A stretch of DNA of 6,970 bases from Lentisphaera sp. (GTDB taxonomy: Bacteria > Verrucomicrobiota > Lentisphaeria > Victivallales > GWF2-50-93), in assembly GCA_020721745.1 (NCBI GenBank), contig DYMC01000126.1, positions 1 through 6,970 of the forward strand. The letters are read 5' to 3'. Numbering within the stretch: position 1 is the first letter of the stretch; every line of letters starts with the position of its first letter. Of this stretch, positions 1 to 6,625 are shown piece by piece. A program made the translations under genes and the position numbers. Under the pieces are notes generated by a model. The model searched no databases, was not told the origin of the DNA, and saw nothing but the letters and a program-made list of their open reading frames with translations.

Positions 1-13
1 ATCAATCGCCCTT

Positions 14-53
14 ATTTCCGTTTAGGGCAAGGGCAATTGCCCTAAACGGAAAT
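14..53 (-). terminator. Perfect inverted repeat after the last gene, possible transcript end
   Basis: Positions 14-29 and 38-53 are perfect reverse complements (16-bp arms, 8-base loop) and begin 9 bases beyond the stop codon of the LD-carboxypeptidase gene. No T-run follows the stem on either strand, so this is not a textbook intrinsic terminator. It may act with Rho, protect the mRNA 3' end, or belong to an intergenic repeat family. A second self-complementary unit, the 14-bp palindrome at 30-43, competes with the long stem because it uses the loop. Seen directly; the role is inferred. Confidence 0.55.
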
Positions 54-62
54 GACACCCGA

Positions 63-968
63 TCAGCGGAGCAGGAGCCGGCCCTTCTCCAGCAACACCA
101 TTGCCCCGAGCCTGATGGATAAAATCCTCCTGATGTGCCCGAAGGGAATTCCCGACAAGACCGGCACGCGGAGGCTCCTTGCGAGACTCGCAAAGAGTTC
201 GCCAAGATCGCGCCTCCCCCCGCAGTTCCTGAAGTTGCCAAGGAGAAGTCCGGAAATCCCGTCGAAAACACCAGCGAGCCGCAGATGCGATATGTAGCGG
301 TAAATCTTGTGGAATGGCTCGTTCAAGTCCTCCACGAGGAGTATCTTGTCCTCCAGCGACGGCATGAAGCCGGTCCCTATCATGGACGAGAGCACGGTGA
401 GATTCGCGACGCATATCTCGCCCTCCGCGGAGCCGGCTTTCAAGCTGCGAATTTCGCGGAATCTGGAAATGTCGAGATCGCCGCGATCCCCCGAGATCGC
501 CTTTTCAAGGCTGAGCCCGGCGTAGTTCCGCTTGAACGATTCCGGGATGTCCGAAAGCATCGGCCCGGCAAGCGCCACGCCGGCCTTCATACGGATCATC
601 GCAAGATGCAGGGCCGTTATATCGCTGAAGCCCATGACAATAGTCCCGCGCCGCCTCAGAGCCTTCCAGTCTATCAGCGGAAGCATGTCGGAAGTCCCGT
701 AGCCACCTCTTGCGCATAGTATCATCCCCACGCTGGAATCCGCGACGGCCGAGTTGAATTCGGCTGCCCTGCGATCCGGCGGCGCGGGAAACGCCGGGCG
801 CGATCCGCATGCGAAGATGTTCTTCGACAACGAGTAGTTCAGCCCAGCCTCGTCGAAGAGCTTCAAGGCCCTGGCGATCTTAGCCCTGGACGGCGGTCTC
901 GCCGGCGACATTATAAACACCCGCCCCTCGACCCTGGAAAATGGATTGAATGCTCTCCTGCCGATCAT
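63..968 (-). CDS. ldcA: LD-carboxypeptidase (peptidase S66 family, LdcA-like)
   Basis: A 301-residue serine peptidase of the S66 family. Such enzymes remove the terminal D-alanine from murein tetrapeptides in the cytoplasm during peptidoglycan recycling. The length is normal and there is no signal peptide. The N-terminal part has the family's ARGGYGT stretch (about residues 86-92) and the nucleophile motif GFSDITA with Ser115. The C-terminal part has LLVEDLNEPF with Glu213 and GIPFGH with His278. This is the Ser-Glu-His triad in the family's order and spacing, so the enzyme should be active. The ATG overlaps the TGA of the kinase gene upstream as ATGA. The nearest strong Shine-Dalgarno-like run (AGGAGG) is 16 bases away, so translation is probably coupled to the kinase. 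The frame stays open a further 149 codons upstream, but that stretch lies inside the kinase gene, has no family similarity and is not counted. A related microcin-immunity (MccF-type) role is possible but less likely. Confidence 0.93.
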   Translation of the reverse strand: MIGRRAFNPFSRVEGRVFIMSPARPPSRAKIARALKLFDEAGLNYSLSKNIFACGSRPAFPAPPDRRAAEFNSAVADSSVGMILCARGGYGTSDMLPLIDWKALRRRGTIVMGFSDITALHLAMIRMKAGVALAGPMLSDIPESFKRNYAGLSLEKAISGDRGDLDISRFREIRSLKAGSAEGEICVANLTVLSSMIGTGFMPSLEDKILLVEDLNEPFHKIYRYISHLRLAGVFDGISGLLLGNFRNCGGRRDLGELFASLARSLRVPVLSGIPFGHIRRILSIRLGAMVLLEKGRLLLR

Positions 969-2914
969 CGCGGTTGACTGCCATCCTCCTTCAGCTTTGG
1001 CAGGAAGACGTGGAAGACAGTCCCCTCTCCCTGTTTGCTCCGGACAGTGATCCATCCGTTGTGGTTGCTCAGGGTGCCGTATGCCATCGCGAGCCCCATG
1101 CCGGTTCCCTTCCCGGTCGGCTTCGTCGTGAAGAACGGCTCGAAAATCCGGTTCAGGAGATCCTTGTCCATCCCGCAGCCGTTGTCGGATATGGCAACCG
1201 CCATGAAATCCTTCGCCGACAGAGACGAGTTCTTTTTCGACTCCTCGAAAATATCCTTGAATTCCTCCGCCTCGGACAGCGTGGCGCTGATGGTGTTCGG
1301 GTGTCCAGAGAGCCCGTTGAAGGAGTCTTTTGCGTTGAGAAGCAGATTCAGGAAGACCTGCTTGAGCTGGACGGCGTCGCCTCTGGCCATGAAGCTGCCT
1401 TCCCGGACTCTGCACTCCACATTGCTGTCCTCCATATCGAAGGACGGCGCGAAGAGGTTCACCGTCTCGGAGAGCAGCTTCGACATATCTATGGTCTCGA
1501 CCCTGTATTTCCCCTTGCGCGCGAACCCCAGGAGCTGCTGGGTGAGCCTGGCGGCGTTCTCCGTGATCCCGTTTATCTTTTCGAGGTGGTACAGGACCTT
1601 CTCGTCCTTCACGTCGTGCATGAGCAGGAGTATGTCGAGATTGCCCTGTATCGCCTGCAGGTAGTTGTTGAAGTCGTGGGCGACGCCGCCGGCAAGCTTG
1701 CCTATAGAGTCCAGCCGCTGTGCATGCGCGAGCTGTTCCTTGAGATCGTCCTTCTCCCTGTTCAGCCTGTTCTGCTCTGTCACATCGCGGGCGACCAGGA
1801 CGACGACAGTCTCCGTATCGTGGGGCACGCAGTTCACCACCGCCTGCAGCTCGATCACTCTGCCCGCCGCGTCGGAGGCGCGCAGATCAAAAGGCCTGCT
1901 GGGATTCTCCCCCGATGCGATGAAGGCCGAGACGGTGAGGTTTCTCCCGTCGGGATCGCGGAAAATCTCTCCAGCGTTCCTGCCCGCGATCTGCTCGGGG
2001 GGAATGCCTAGCAACCTGCCCGCCGTCGGGTTTGCGTCAAGTATCCTGCCGTCCTGGTCCGACAGTATTATCATGTCCGCCGCATTCTCGACCAGCATCC
2101 TGTATCTGCCCTCCCATTCCCGGAGGTTCTGCTTCAGCGCCTCGAAGTTCCCGTAGTTGCCGACAAAGGCCAGGACTATGTCCAGTGCCCCCCTGCCCTT
2201 CCCGGGAGACTCGCTCTCTATGCGCTTTAGGTATATCGTCGCTATTATCGAAAGCCACACGGTGAAGACGGCCTTCGCGATGTAGGAGGATCTCATCTGA
2301 AGCCACCACTGGGGCGTGCCCCAGAACAATATCGTGTTGAAGACAACGCTGTCAACCATTTGCGTGAGCAGAAGTGAGAAAAGCACGCAGAGGAAGAGTC
2401 TGCAGTTCATGTTCCTAAGACGCTGGAAGAATATCGGTATCAGAAAGAGATCAAGGGTCTGCGCGATTATCGAGCCGGTCATCATCCTCCTGCTGTTCCG
2501 CAGCAGATATTCGAAGGAGTCCGCCGACACCCCCTGCGAGAGAGTAAAGCCGCCCCAGCCACACTGCACCGCAGTTGTCTGCGCAAGATAAACGTAGAAG
2601 CCCAGCGCCGCCATCGCCCCGATTATCAGCCTCTGCGTGGCCAGAGTCCCCTCCGAAACGTAAATGACCAGCAATGCCGCCAGATATGGCAGGAACAGGA
2701 CGCTCTGCGCTATGTAGAAGTCGGCTCCGTCTATTCCCATCATCACCTTCAGCTCAGTCGCGGTGACGAGCTGGGTGAATATGAACAGCATGCCCACCGT
2801 TATGTAGAAGGATGCCGATCCGATCAGCTTGCGGAGCCCATGGAGTATGAGAAGCCCGACGAATATGAAGGTCGTCTCCAGGAAGGCCAGCGACAATATG
2901 GAAAAAAGCTCCAC
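965..2914 (-). CDS. Membrane sensor histidine kinase with VUT/YhhQ-like N-terminal domain, PAS and kinase core
   Basis: A 649-residue sensor kinase. Residues 1-232 hold about seven hydrophobic segments (near 3-26, 35-56, 65-88, 93-113, 143-167, 172-198, 208-230). Residues 144-230 resemble the VUT/YhhQ transporter family: AQTLD followed by FFQRLRN, then TQMVDSVVFNTILFW (184-198), then a final helix starting YIAKAVF with Lys214. Residues about 268-383 form a PAS domain (MLVENAADMIILSDQDGRIL). A short coiled linker leads to the HisKA helix with phospho-acceptor His413 in GGVAHDFNN. The ATPase domain has the N box (NLLLNAKD, Asn527), G1 box (DNGCGM, Asp577), F box (FEPFFTTK, 591-598) and G2 box (GKGTGMGLAM, 601-610). 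All catalytic motifs are intact. There is no receiver domain and no response regulator in the window, so the partner is unknown. The start is GTG, 9 bases after the mcsB stop. That stop lies within the purine-rich Shine-Dalgarno run TGAGGGTGG, which supports this start and coupling. The ligand is not known. Confidence 0.93.
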   Translation of the reverse strand: MELFSILSLAFLETTFIFVGLLILHGLRKLIGSASFYITVGMLFIFTQLVTATELKVMMGIDGADFYIAQSVLFLPYLAALLVIYVSEGTLATQRLIIGAMAALGFYVYLAQTTAVQCGWGGFTLSQGVSADSFEYLLRNSRRMMTGSIIAQTLDLFLIPIFFQRLRNMNCRLFLCVLFSLLLTQMVDSVVFNTILFWGTPQWWLQMRSSYIAKAVFTVWLSIIATIYLKRIESESPGKGRGALDIVLAFVGNYGNFEALKQNLREWEGRYRMLVENAADMIILSDQDGRILDANPTAGRLLGIPPEQIAGRNAGEIFRDPDGRNLTVSAFIASGENPSRPFDLRASDAAGRVIELQAVVNCVPHDTETVVVLVARDVTEQNRLNREKDDLKEQLAHAQRLDSIGKLAGGVAHDFNNYLQAIQGNLDILLLMHDVKDEKVLYHLEKINGITENAARLTQQLLGFARKGKYRVETIDMSKLLSETVNLFAPSFDMEDSNVECRVREGSFMARGDAVQLKQVFLNLLLNAKDSFNGLSGHPNTISATLSEAEEFKDIFEESKKNSSLSAKDFMAVAISDNGCGMDKDLLNRIFEPFFTTKPTGKGTGMGLAMAYGTLSNHNGWITVRSKQGEGTVFHVFLPKLKEDGSQPR

Positions 2915-2923
2915 GGGCCACCC

Positions 2924-4006
2924 TCAGCCCTTGTCCGTCCGGACGCTCTTGAGCTTCTCCCTTATCAACGCCGCCCTCAAGACATCCCTCTCGGTCGCGT
3001 TCTCGATCTGCTTCCCGGCGTTCTTCTGCAGATGCCCGGGCTGCACCAGCACGAAAAGCTCGTTCACCGTGTGTATGTCCAGGGAGCTGAACATGCCCAT
3101 GTCCACCCCGAGCCTGAGCGCCGACAGCGAGTTCAGCGCCTCCTGGCTCGATATTATATACGCATGCTTCAACACTCCGTATGCCCTGCCGACATGGTTC
3201 ATGAGGAAGTTCCTGCTCCTCTCCAGCATCTTCATCCTGCAGCTCTTCTCATGGAAGATTATCTGCTTTATCACCGTGTCCAGCTTCTCTATTATCTGCT
3301 GCTCCGACTCCCCGAGAGTGCTCTGGTTCGATATCTGGTAGAGGTTGCCAACGTTGTCGGTGCCCTCCCCGAATATCCCGCGCACCGCAAGCCCCAGCTT
3401 GCCTATCGCCTGCTTCATCTGGTTTATCTGCTCGGACAGAACAAGCCCGGGAAGATGGAGCATCACCGACGCCCTCATCCCGGTGCCAATGTTCGTGGGG
3501 CACGAGGTCAGGAAGCCAAGCTCCTCGTCGTATGCGAAGGCTATGTGCTCGGAAAGAAGATCGTCCGTCTCGCTTATCCTCTCCCATATCTCGCCAAGAC
3601 GAAGCCCCGACAGTATGCACTGCAGCCTCATGTGGTCCTCCTCGTTGATCATCACCGAGGCGGACTCGTCGGCCGTCATCACCAGCGCGGAAGGGGTCTG
3701 TTTCGAGACAAAGTCCCTGCTCACGACCCTCCTCTCCATGAGCACCCGCCGGTCAAGCTGGGACAACTCGTCCAGCCGGACGAAGAAGTCCTCGGAAAAA
3801 GCCGGCAGCGCCTCGCAGACATCCCTCAGAATCACTACAACCGAGCTGTGCTCGGCGGGTTCGGCGCATGGCGGAAACTTGTGCCCGGCCAGATTCCTCG
3901 CGAGCCGTATCCTCGAGCTGATGGCTATGTCGTCGTCCGGACCGCTGTCCGCCAGCCAGCCGACCCTATTCTTCAATATTCTGTCAATCGGATTGCCACT
4001 TATCAT
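2924..4006 (-). CDS. mcsB: Protein arginine kinase McsB
   Basis: A 360-residue guanidino-kinase-fold enzyme. McsB transfers phosphate from ATP to arginine side chains of proteins; in Bacillus the mark directs substrates to ClpCP. Family motifs align along the whole length: SSRIRLARN (30-38), NEEDH (121-125), TSCPTNIGTG with the conserved Cys169, GIFGEGTDNVGN (210-221, Glu214) and the C-terminal ERDVLRAALIRE. The last contains the RDxxRA motif (340-345) that forms the allosteric phospho-arginine site of bacterial McsB and separates it from metabolic arginine or creatine kinases. The length matches Firmicute McsB. The ATG lies inside the end of mcsA (23-base overlap) with purine-rich GAGGCAGGAAGG just upstream. 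Neighbours are mcsA upstream and the sensor kinase 9 bases downstream. No ctsR, clpC or arginine-phosphatase gene is in the window, so how the mark is read or erased here is open. Confidence 0.96.
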   Translation of the reverse strand: MISGNPIDRILKNRVGWLADSGPDDDIAISSRIRLARNLAGHKFPPCAEPAEHSSVVVILRDVCEALPAFSEDFFVRLDELSQLDRRVLMERRVVSRDFVSKQTPSALVMTADESASVMINEEDHMRLQCILSGLRLGEIWERISETDDLLSEHIAFAYDEELGFLTSCPTNIGTGMRASVMLHLPGLVLSEQINQMKQAIGKLGLAVRGIFGEGTDNVGNLYQISNQSTLGESEQQIIEKLDTVIKQIIFHEKSCRMKMLERSRNFLMNHVGRAYGVLKHAYIISSQEALNSLSALRLGVDMGMFSSLDIHTVNELFVLVQPGHLQKNAGKQIENATERDVLRAALIREKLKSVRTDKG

Positions 4007-4556
4007 CCTTCCTGCCTCTGCTTCTGTTTTTCAAAGAGTCCTTGAGCCGGGCTATCTTGTCCCTTGTCCGCGCCGCCTTCTCGTACTCCTCCCGCCGCAC
4101 ATGGTCATCGAGTTTCTTCTGCAGAGCTATAAGTTGCGACATCCTGTCCTGCGACGCACCTTTCGCAGAAGCGGGCTTCTTCCCAACGTGCATGCAGCCC
4201 TTGTGCATGTTCCTTATGGCCTGGTCGAGTATCGGCCTGAAGGTCTTGAAGCAGTCCGAGCATCCAAGCCTGCCGGTGTTGGTGAAGCGGACTATGTCCC
4301 ATCCGCACGAAGGGCACTTCATCGGAGGTGATTCCGCTGCCTCCACAGACTCGTTCTTCTGGATTGCAAGCCCGGGAGGCAACTCCGAGCTGATGTTGAG
4401 CATGAGCTGGGCAAGGTCTATTCCGCTGAGCATCTCCTTCGCCGCCGCCTTGCCCTCCGCGCAAACCTTGCATATATGGAGCACCTTCTTCTTCGAGTTG
4501 ATAAACTCCTGTATGTGTATCGTAGCCTCGTTCTTGCCGCATATCTCGCAAAGCAT
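3984..4556 (-). CDS. mcsA: McsA, zinc-binding activator of the protein arginine kinase (UVR motif)
   Basis: A 190-residue protein close in size to Bacillus McsA (about 185). It has four CxxC pairs: Cys3/Cys6, Cys29/Cys32, Cys81/Cys84 and Cys99/Cys102, which are expected to bind zinc. The stretch CPSCGWDIVRFTNTGRLGC followed by SDCFKTF matches the McsA core. A UVR (UvrB/UvrC-type) helical-hairpin motif sits at about residues 141-176 (LQKKLDDHVRREEYEKAART), and the tail is basic. In Bacillus, McsA binds McsB and is needed for full kinase activity; that it does the same here is inferred from family and adjacency. Its end overlaps the mcsB start by 23 bases. It is the first gene after a strong promoter-like sequence, and GGGG lies 8 bases before the ATG as a weak ribosome-binding site. 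Confidence 0.93.
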   Translation of the reverse strand: MLCEICGKNEATIHIQEFINSKKKVLHICKVCAEGKAAAKEMLSGIDLAQLMLNISSELPPGLAIQKNESVEAAESPPMKCPSCGWDIVRFTNTGRLGCSDCFKTFRPILDQAIRNMHKGCMHVGKKPASAKGASQDRMSQLIALQKKLDDHVRREEYEKAARTRDKIARLKDSLKNRSRGRKDDKWQSD

Positions 4557-4582
4557 CTTGTCTACCCCAGTTTTTCTCCCTA

Positions 4583-4611
4583 ATTATACAACTTGCAGCA
4601 CCAAAGGTCAA
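4583..4611 (-). promoter_or_regulatory. Near-consensus sigma-70-type promoter for mcsA and downstream genes
   Basis: On the minus strand, TTGACC (4606-4611) is followed after exactly 17 bases by a perfect TATAAT (4583-4588). Transcription would begin near 4576-4577, giving a leader of about 20 bases before the mcsA ATG. The -35 box contains the TGA stop of the upstream ABC ATPase gene, so the promoter is embedded in that gene's end. No CtsR-like direct repeat is seen. The match is direct observation; activity is inferred. Confidence 0.75.
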
Positions 4612-5291
4612 GCGCTCTCCTGCACCACGCCGTCCTTCAGATGGACAGTCCTGTCGGCCAGCGCCGCGACATCCGAATTGTGCGTCACCATCAGTATCGT
4701 CTTCGCAAGCCCGTCCTTGCGCATAAGCGAAATCGTCTGAAGAACCTGCTCCCCCGTCCGCGAATCAAGATTGCCGGTCGGCTCGTCGGCCAGGAGCATC
4801 GAGGGGCTGTTGACAAGCGCCCGGGCTATCGCCGCCCGCTGCTGCTCGCCCCCCGAAAGATCAAGCGGACGGTGCCTCATCCGCTCCTTCAGCCCGACCA
4901 TGCATAGCAGCTCCTCGGCCCTGCTCCTCGCCTCGCGCCTGCCCTTCCCGTCCACCAGCGCCGGCAGCATCACGTTCTCCGTGGTGTCCAGCTCGGGCAC
5001 CAGATAGTAGGCCTGGAAGACTATGCCTATATGCCTCCTCCTGAACCTGTTCAGCTCCGGCTTGCTCCTCCTGCCCGTGTCCACGCCGTCCACGTGCAAT
5101 GTCCCGGCATCCGGCCTCTCCAGCCCGGCCACGATGTTCAACAGAGTTGTCTTGCCGCTCCCGGACGAGCCGAGAAGGGCGATCCATTCGCCGCTGCGCA
5201 TCTCGAAATCCACCCCGCGGAGCACGTCTATCGAATTGCTCCCCATCCTGTAGGACTTCACTATGCCGCAGGCTTTTACCGCAGACTCCAT
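4608..5291 (-). CDS. lolD: LolD-like ABC transporter ATPase
   Basis: A 227-residue ATPase (from the ATG used here) of the LolD/MacB type. With LolC/E permeases such proteins extract lipoproteins from the inner membrane for transfer to the carrier LolA. Visible motifs are Walker A GSSGSGKT (residues 41-48), Q-loop Gln93 in IVFQAYYLVPELD, signature LSGGEQQR (from 145), Walker B MLLADE ending at Glu170, D-loop NLD and H-loop His204 in VTHNSD. ADEPTGNLDS is typical of this subfamily. Start choice: a GTG three codons earlier (5298-5300) would leave one base after the permease stop. That GTG is itself part of GAGGTGA, an excellent Shine-Dalgarno sequence 5 bases before the ATG at 5289-5291, so I prefer the ATG. 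A MacB- or FtsE-like export role is the alternative, but the companion permease favours Lol. Confidence 0.9.
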   Translation of the reverse strand: MESAVKACGIVKSYRMGSNSIDVLRGVDFEMRSGEWIALLGSSGSGKTTLLNIVAGLERPDAGTLHVDGVDTGRRSKPELNRFRRRHIGIVFQAYYLVPELDTTENVMLPALVDGKGRREARSRAEELLCMVGLKERMRHRPLDLSGGEQQRAAIARALVNSPSMLLADEPTGNLDSRTGEQVLQTISLMRKDGLAKTILMVTHNSDVAALADRTVHLKDGVVQESA

Positions 5292-5296
5292 CTCGA

Positions 5297-5303
5297 TCAC
5301 CTC
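5297..5303 (-). promoter_or_regulatory. Strong ribosome-binding site that sets the lolD start
   Basis: The minus strand reads GAGGTGA here, a long match to the 16S rRNA 3' end, 5 bases before the ATG at 5289-5291. It overlaps both the permease stop codon (5302-5304) and the possible upstream GTG start (5298-5300), arguing against that GTG and for coupled translation of the two transporter genes. Confidence 0.65.
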
Positions 5304-6573
5304 ATTCGTATTTCAACGCCTTCGCAGGCTGTATCAGCGCCGCGGCGACCGAAGGTATCAGCGATCCCGCAACGCAGAGAAGCATCGAAAGCGCCCATAT
5401 CAAAAGAAGATCGTCCATCTTGACCGCCGCGGGAAGCTCGCTGAAAAAGTAGAACTTCCGGGGGAATATCTCTATCCCGGTCAGCCTGCGCAGCGCAAAC
5501 ATCAGATCGTTCCTCCATGCGATCGCGGAAATCCCGAACACCGTCCCCGCAAGCGTCCCTATCAGGCCAACGACAACACCCTTCATCGTGAAGACGGCCG
5601 CTATCATCAGATCCGAGGCACCCATCGCCTTCAGAAGGCCTATCTCCCTTATCTTCCTCATCACAAATGTAATCAGCGAAACCGATATGCTGAACGCAGC
5701 CACCACCACCACAAATATCAGCAGAAAATACATCATCGTCTTCTCCACCGCAAGAACCCCCAGAAACTGGCTGTTTATCTGCTTCCAGGAGAAAACCTGG
5801 AACCCGCCCCCAAGCGCATCCTCCAGCGCACGCCGCGCGGACTCCGGATTCATCGGATCGGGAATCGTCACATAGACCGCCGTCGCAGAACCCCACGGAA
5901 TGTCGAAAAGCTCGTCCGCCGAATCAAGCTCCGCAAAAACCACCGCACTGTCAAAGTCGTATTTGTCGAAACTGTATATCCCGGCCACCTCAAACTCCGA
6001 CGGCAGATAAACCTTGTCCGCAACAGGCCTGAAACGGCCCTCCGCATCGTATTCGACCATCTTCGTCAGCTTCGAGGGCGAATGAAGCAGAACCTTGTCC
6101 CCAAGCCACAGCCCCGTCTCCGACGCGATCTGCTCGCTTATCAAAATCTGGTTCCTCTTCAGCTCCATGGTTCCATGACGGAGATAGCTCCCCACGGGTA
6201 TGACAGCATCAACCCCGGACGGATCAATCCCTATCATCAGCTTCGGCAGAAGCCTGTCCTTGCACTGCATGAGCACATTGCGGCTCGCGACCGGGGACGC
6301 CTTGAATCCAAGCCCCTCCGCCGCCTTCACCACGTTGGAGGGATTCGACACGTGCCCCCCGCCAGGCGCCTGCACATGCAGATGCGCCATCGTGTTCAGC
6401 AGCTTGCTCTTGAATTCGTCCGTGAAGCCCGTCATCACCGCTATGACTATGATCAGAAGCCCCACTCCGAGAGCGACCCCGAGGGTCGAGAGTATGTTTA
6501 TCAGCGAAGGCGCGTTCAGCCTCGGCCGCAGATAGCGTAGAGCTAGAAAAATACTGGCGTTGAGATCGCTCAT
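5302..6573 (-). CDS. LolC/LolE-type lipoprotein-releasing ABC transporter permease
   Basis: A 423-residue permease with the four-helix layout of the LolC/E and MacB superfamily. Helix 1 is near residues 26-48. A large periplasmic domain spans about 49-278. Three further helices lie near 280-305, 323-352 and 388-413. The family's cytoplasmic stretch RKIREIGLLKAMGAS (306-320) follows helix 2, and the C-terminus ends PAKALKYE, the usual LolC/E-type ending. The N-terminus (IFLALRYLRPR) is also typical. LolC is about 399 and LolE about 414 residues in E. coli, so the size fits. Only one permease is present next to the ATPase. It may act as a homodimer, as in lineages with a single LolF-like subunit, or pair with a gene elsewhere, so I leave the C/E symbol open. 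The ATG has AAGGG 6 bases upstream. The gene ends one base before the alternative GTG of lolD. Confidence 0.9.
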   Translation of the reverse strand: MSDLNASIFLALRYLRPRLNAPSLINILSTLGVALGVGLLIIVIAVMTGFTDEFKSKLLNTMAHLHVQAPGGGHVSNPSNVVKAAEGLGFKASPVASRNVLMQCKDRLLPKLMIGIDPSGVDAVIPVGSYLRHGTMELKRNQILISEQIASETGLWLGDKVLLHSPSKLTKMVEYDAEGRFRPVADKVYLPSEFEVAGIYSFDKYDFDSAVVFAELDSADELFDIPWGSATAVYVTIPDPMNPESARRALEDALGGGFQVFSWKQINSQFLGVLAVEKTMMYFLLIFVVVVAAFSISVSLITFVMRKIREIGLLKAMGASDLMIAAVFTMKGVVVGLIGTLAGTVFGISAIAWRNDLMFALRRLTGIEIFPRKFYFFSELPAAVKMDDLLLIWALSMLLCVAGSLIPSVAAALIQPAKALKYE

Positions 6574-6604
6574 CTTATTCCCTTCTCATCTTGTTCGAGG
6601 TAAT

Positions 6605-6622
6605 CGCAAAACTCTTTTTGCG
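6605..6622 (-). other. Small hairpin in the leader of the lipoprotein transporter genes
   Basis: CGCAAAA (minus strand) pairs with TTTTGCG across a 4-base AGAG loop, 32 bases before the permease start. No T-run follows in the direction of transcription, so it is not an intrinsic terminator. A role in translation or mRNA stability is only possible. Confidence 0.35.
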
Positions 6623-6625
6623 GGC

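Noticed and set aside
969..1415. A 149-codon open extension upstream of the LD-carboxypeptidase start on the minus strand
   Set aside because: It lies wholly inside the histidine kinase gene in another frame, reads as an Arg/Gln/Gly-rich shadow, and matches nothing in S66 peptidases, whose normal length is already complete from 968.
950..2011. Long plus-strand open frame (353 codons) opposite the kinase
   Set aside because: It is antisense to a gene with every kinase motif in order. Its protein is rich in Arg, Glu, His and Leu with no domain, as expected for a GC-rich shadow frame.
2840..4045. Plus-strand 401-codon open frame opposite mcsB
   Set aside because: It is antisense to a gene with full-length McsB similarity, and its low-complexity, His/Arg/Pro-rich composition is that of a shadow frame.
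5298..5300. GTG as the start codon of lolD
   Set aside because: It forms part of the Shine-Dalgarno sequence GAGGTGA for the ATG at 5289-5291, and the extra three residues add no family similarity.
5263..6540. Plus-strand 425-codon open frame opposite the permease
   Set aside because: It is extremely Arg/His/Gln-rich with no domain, and the opposite strand encodes a clear LolC/E permease.
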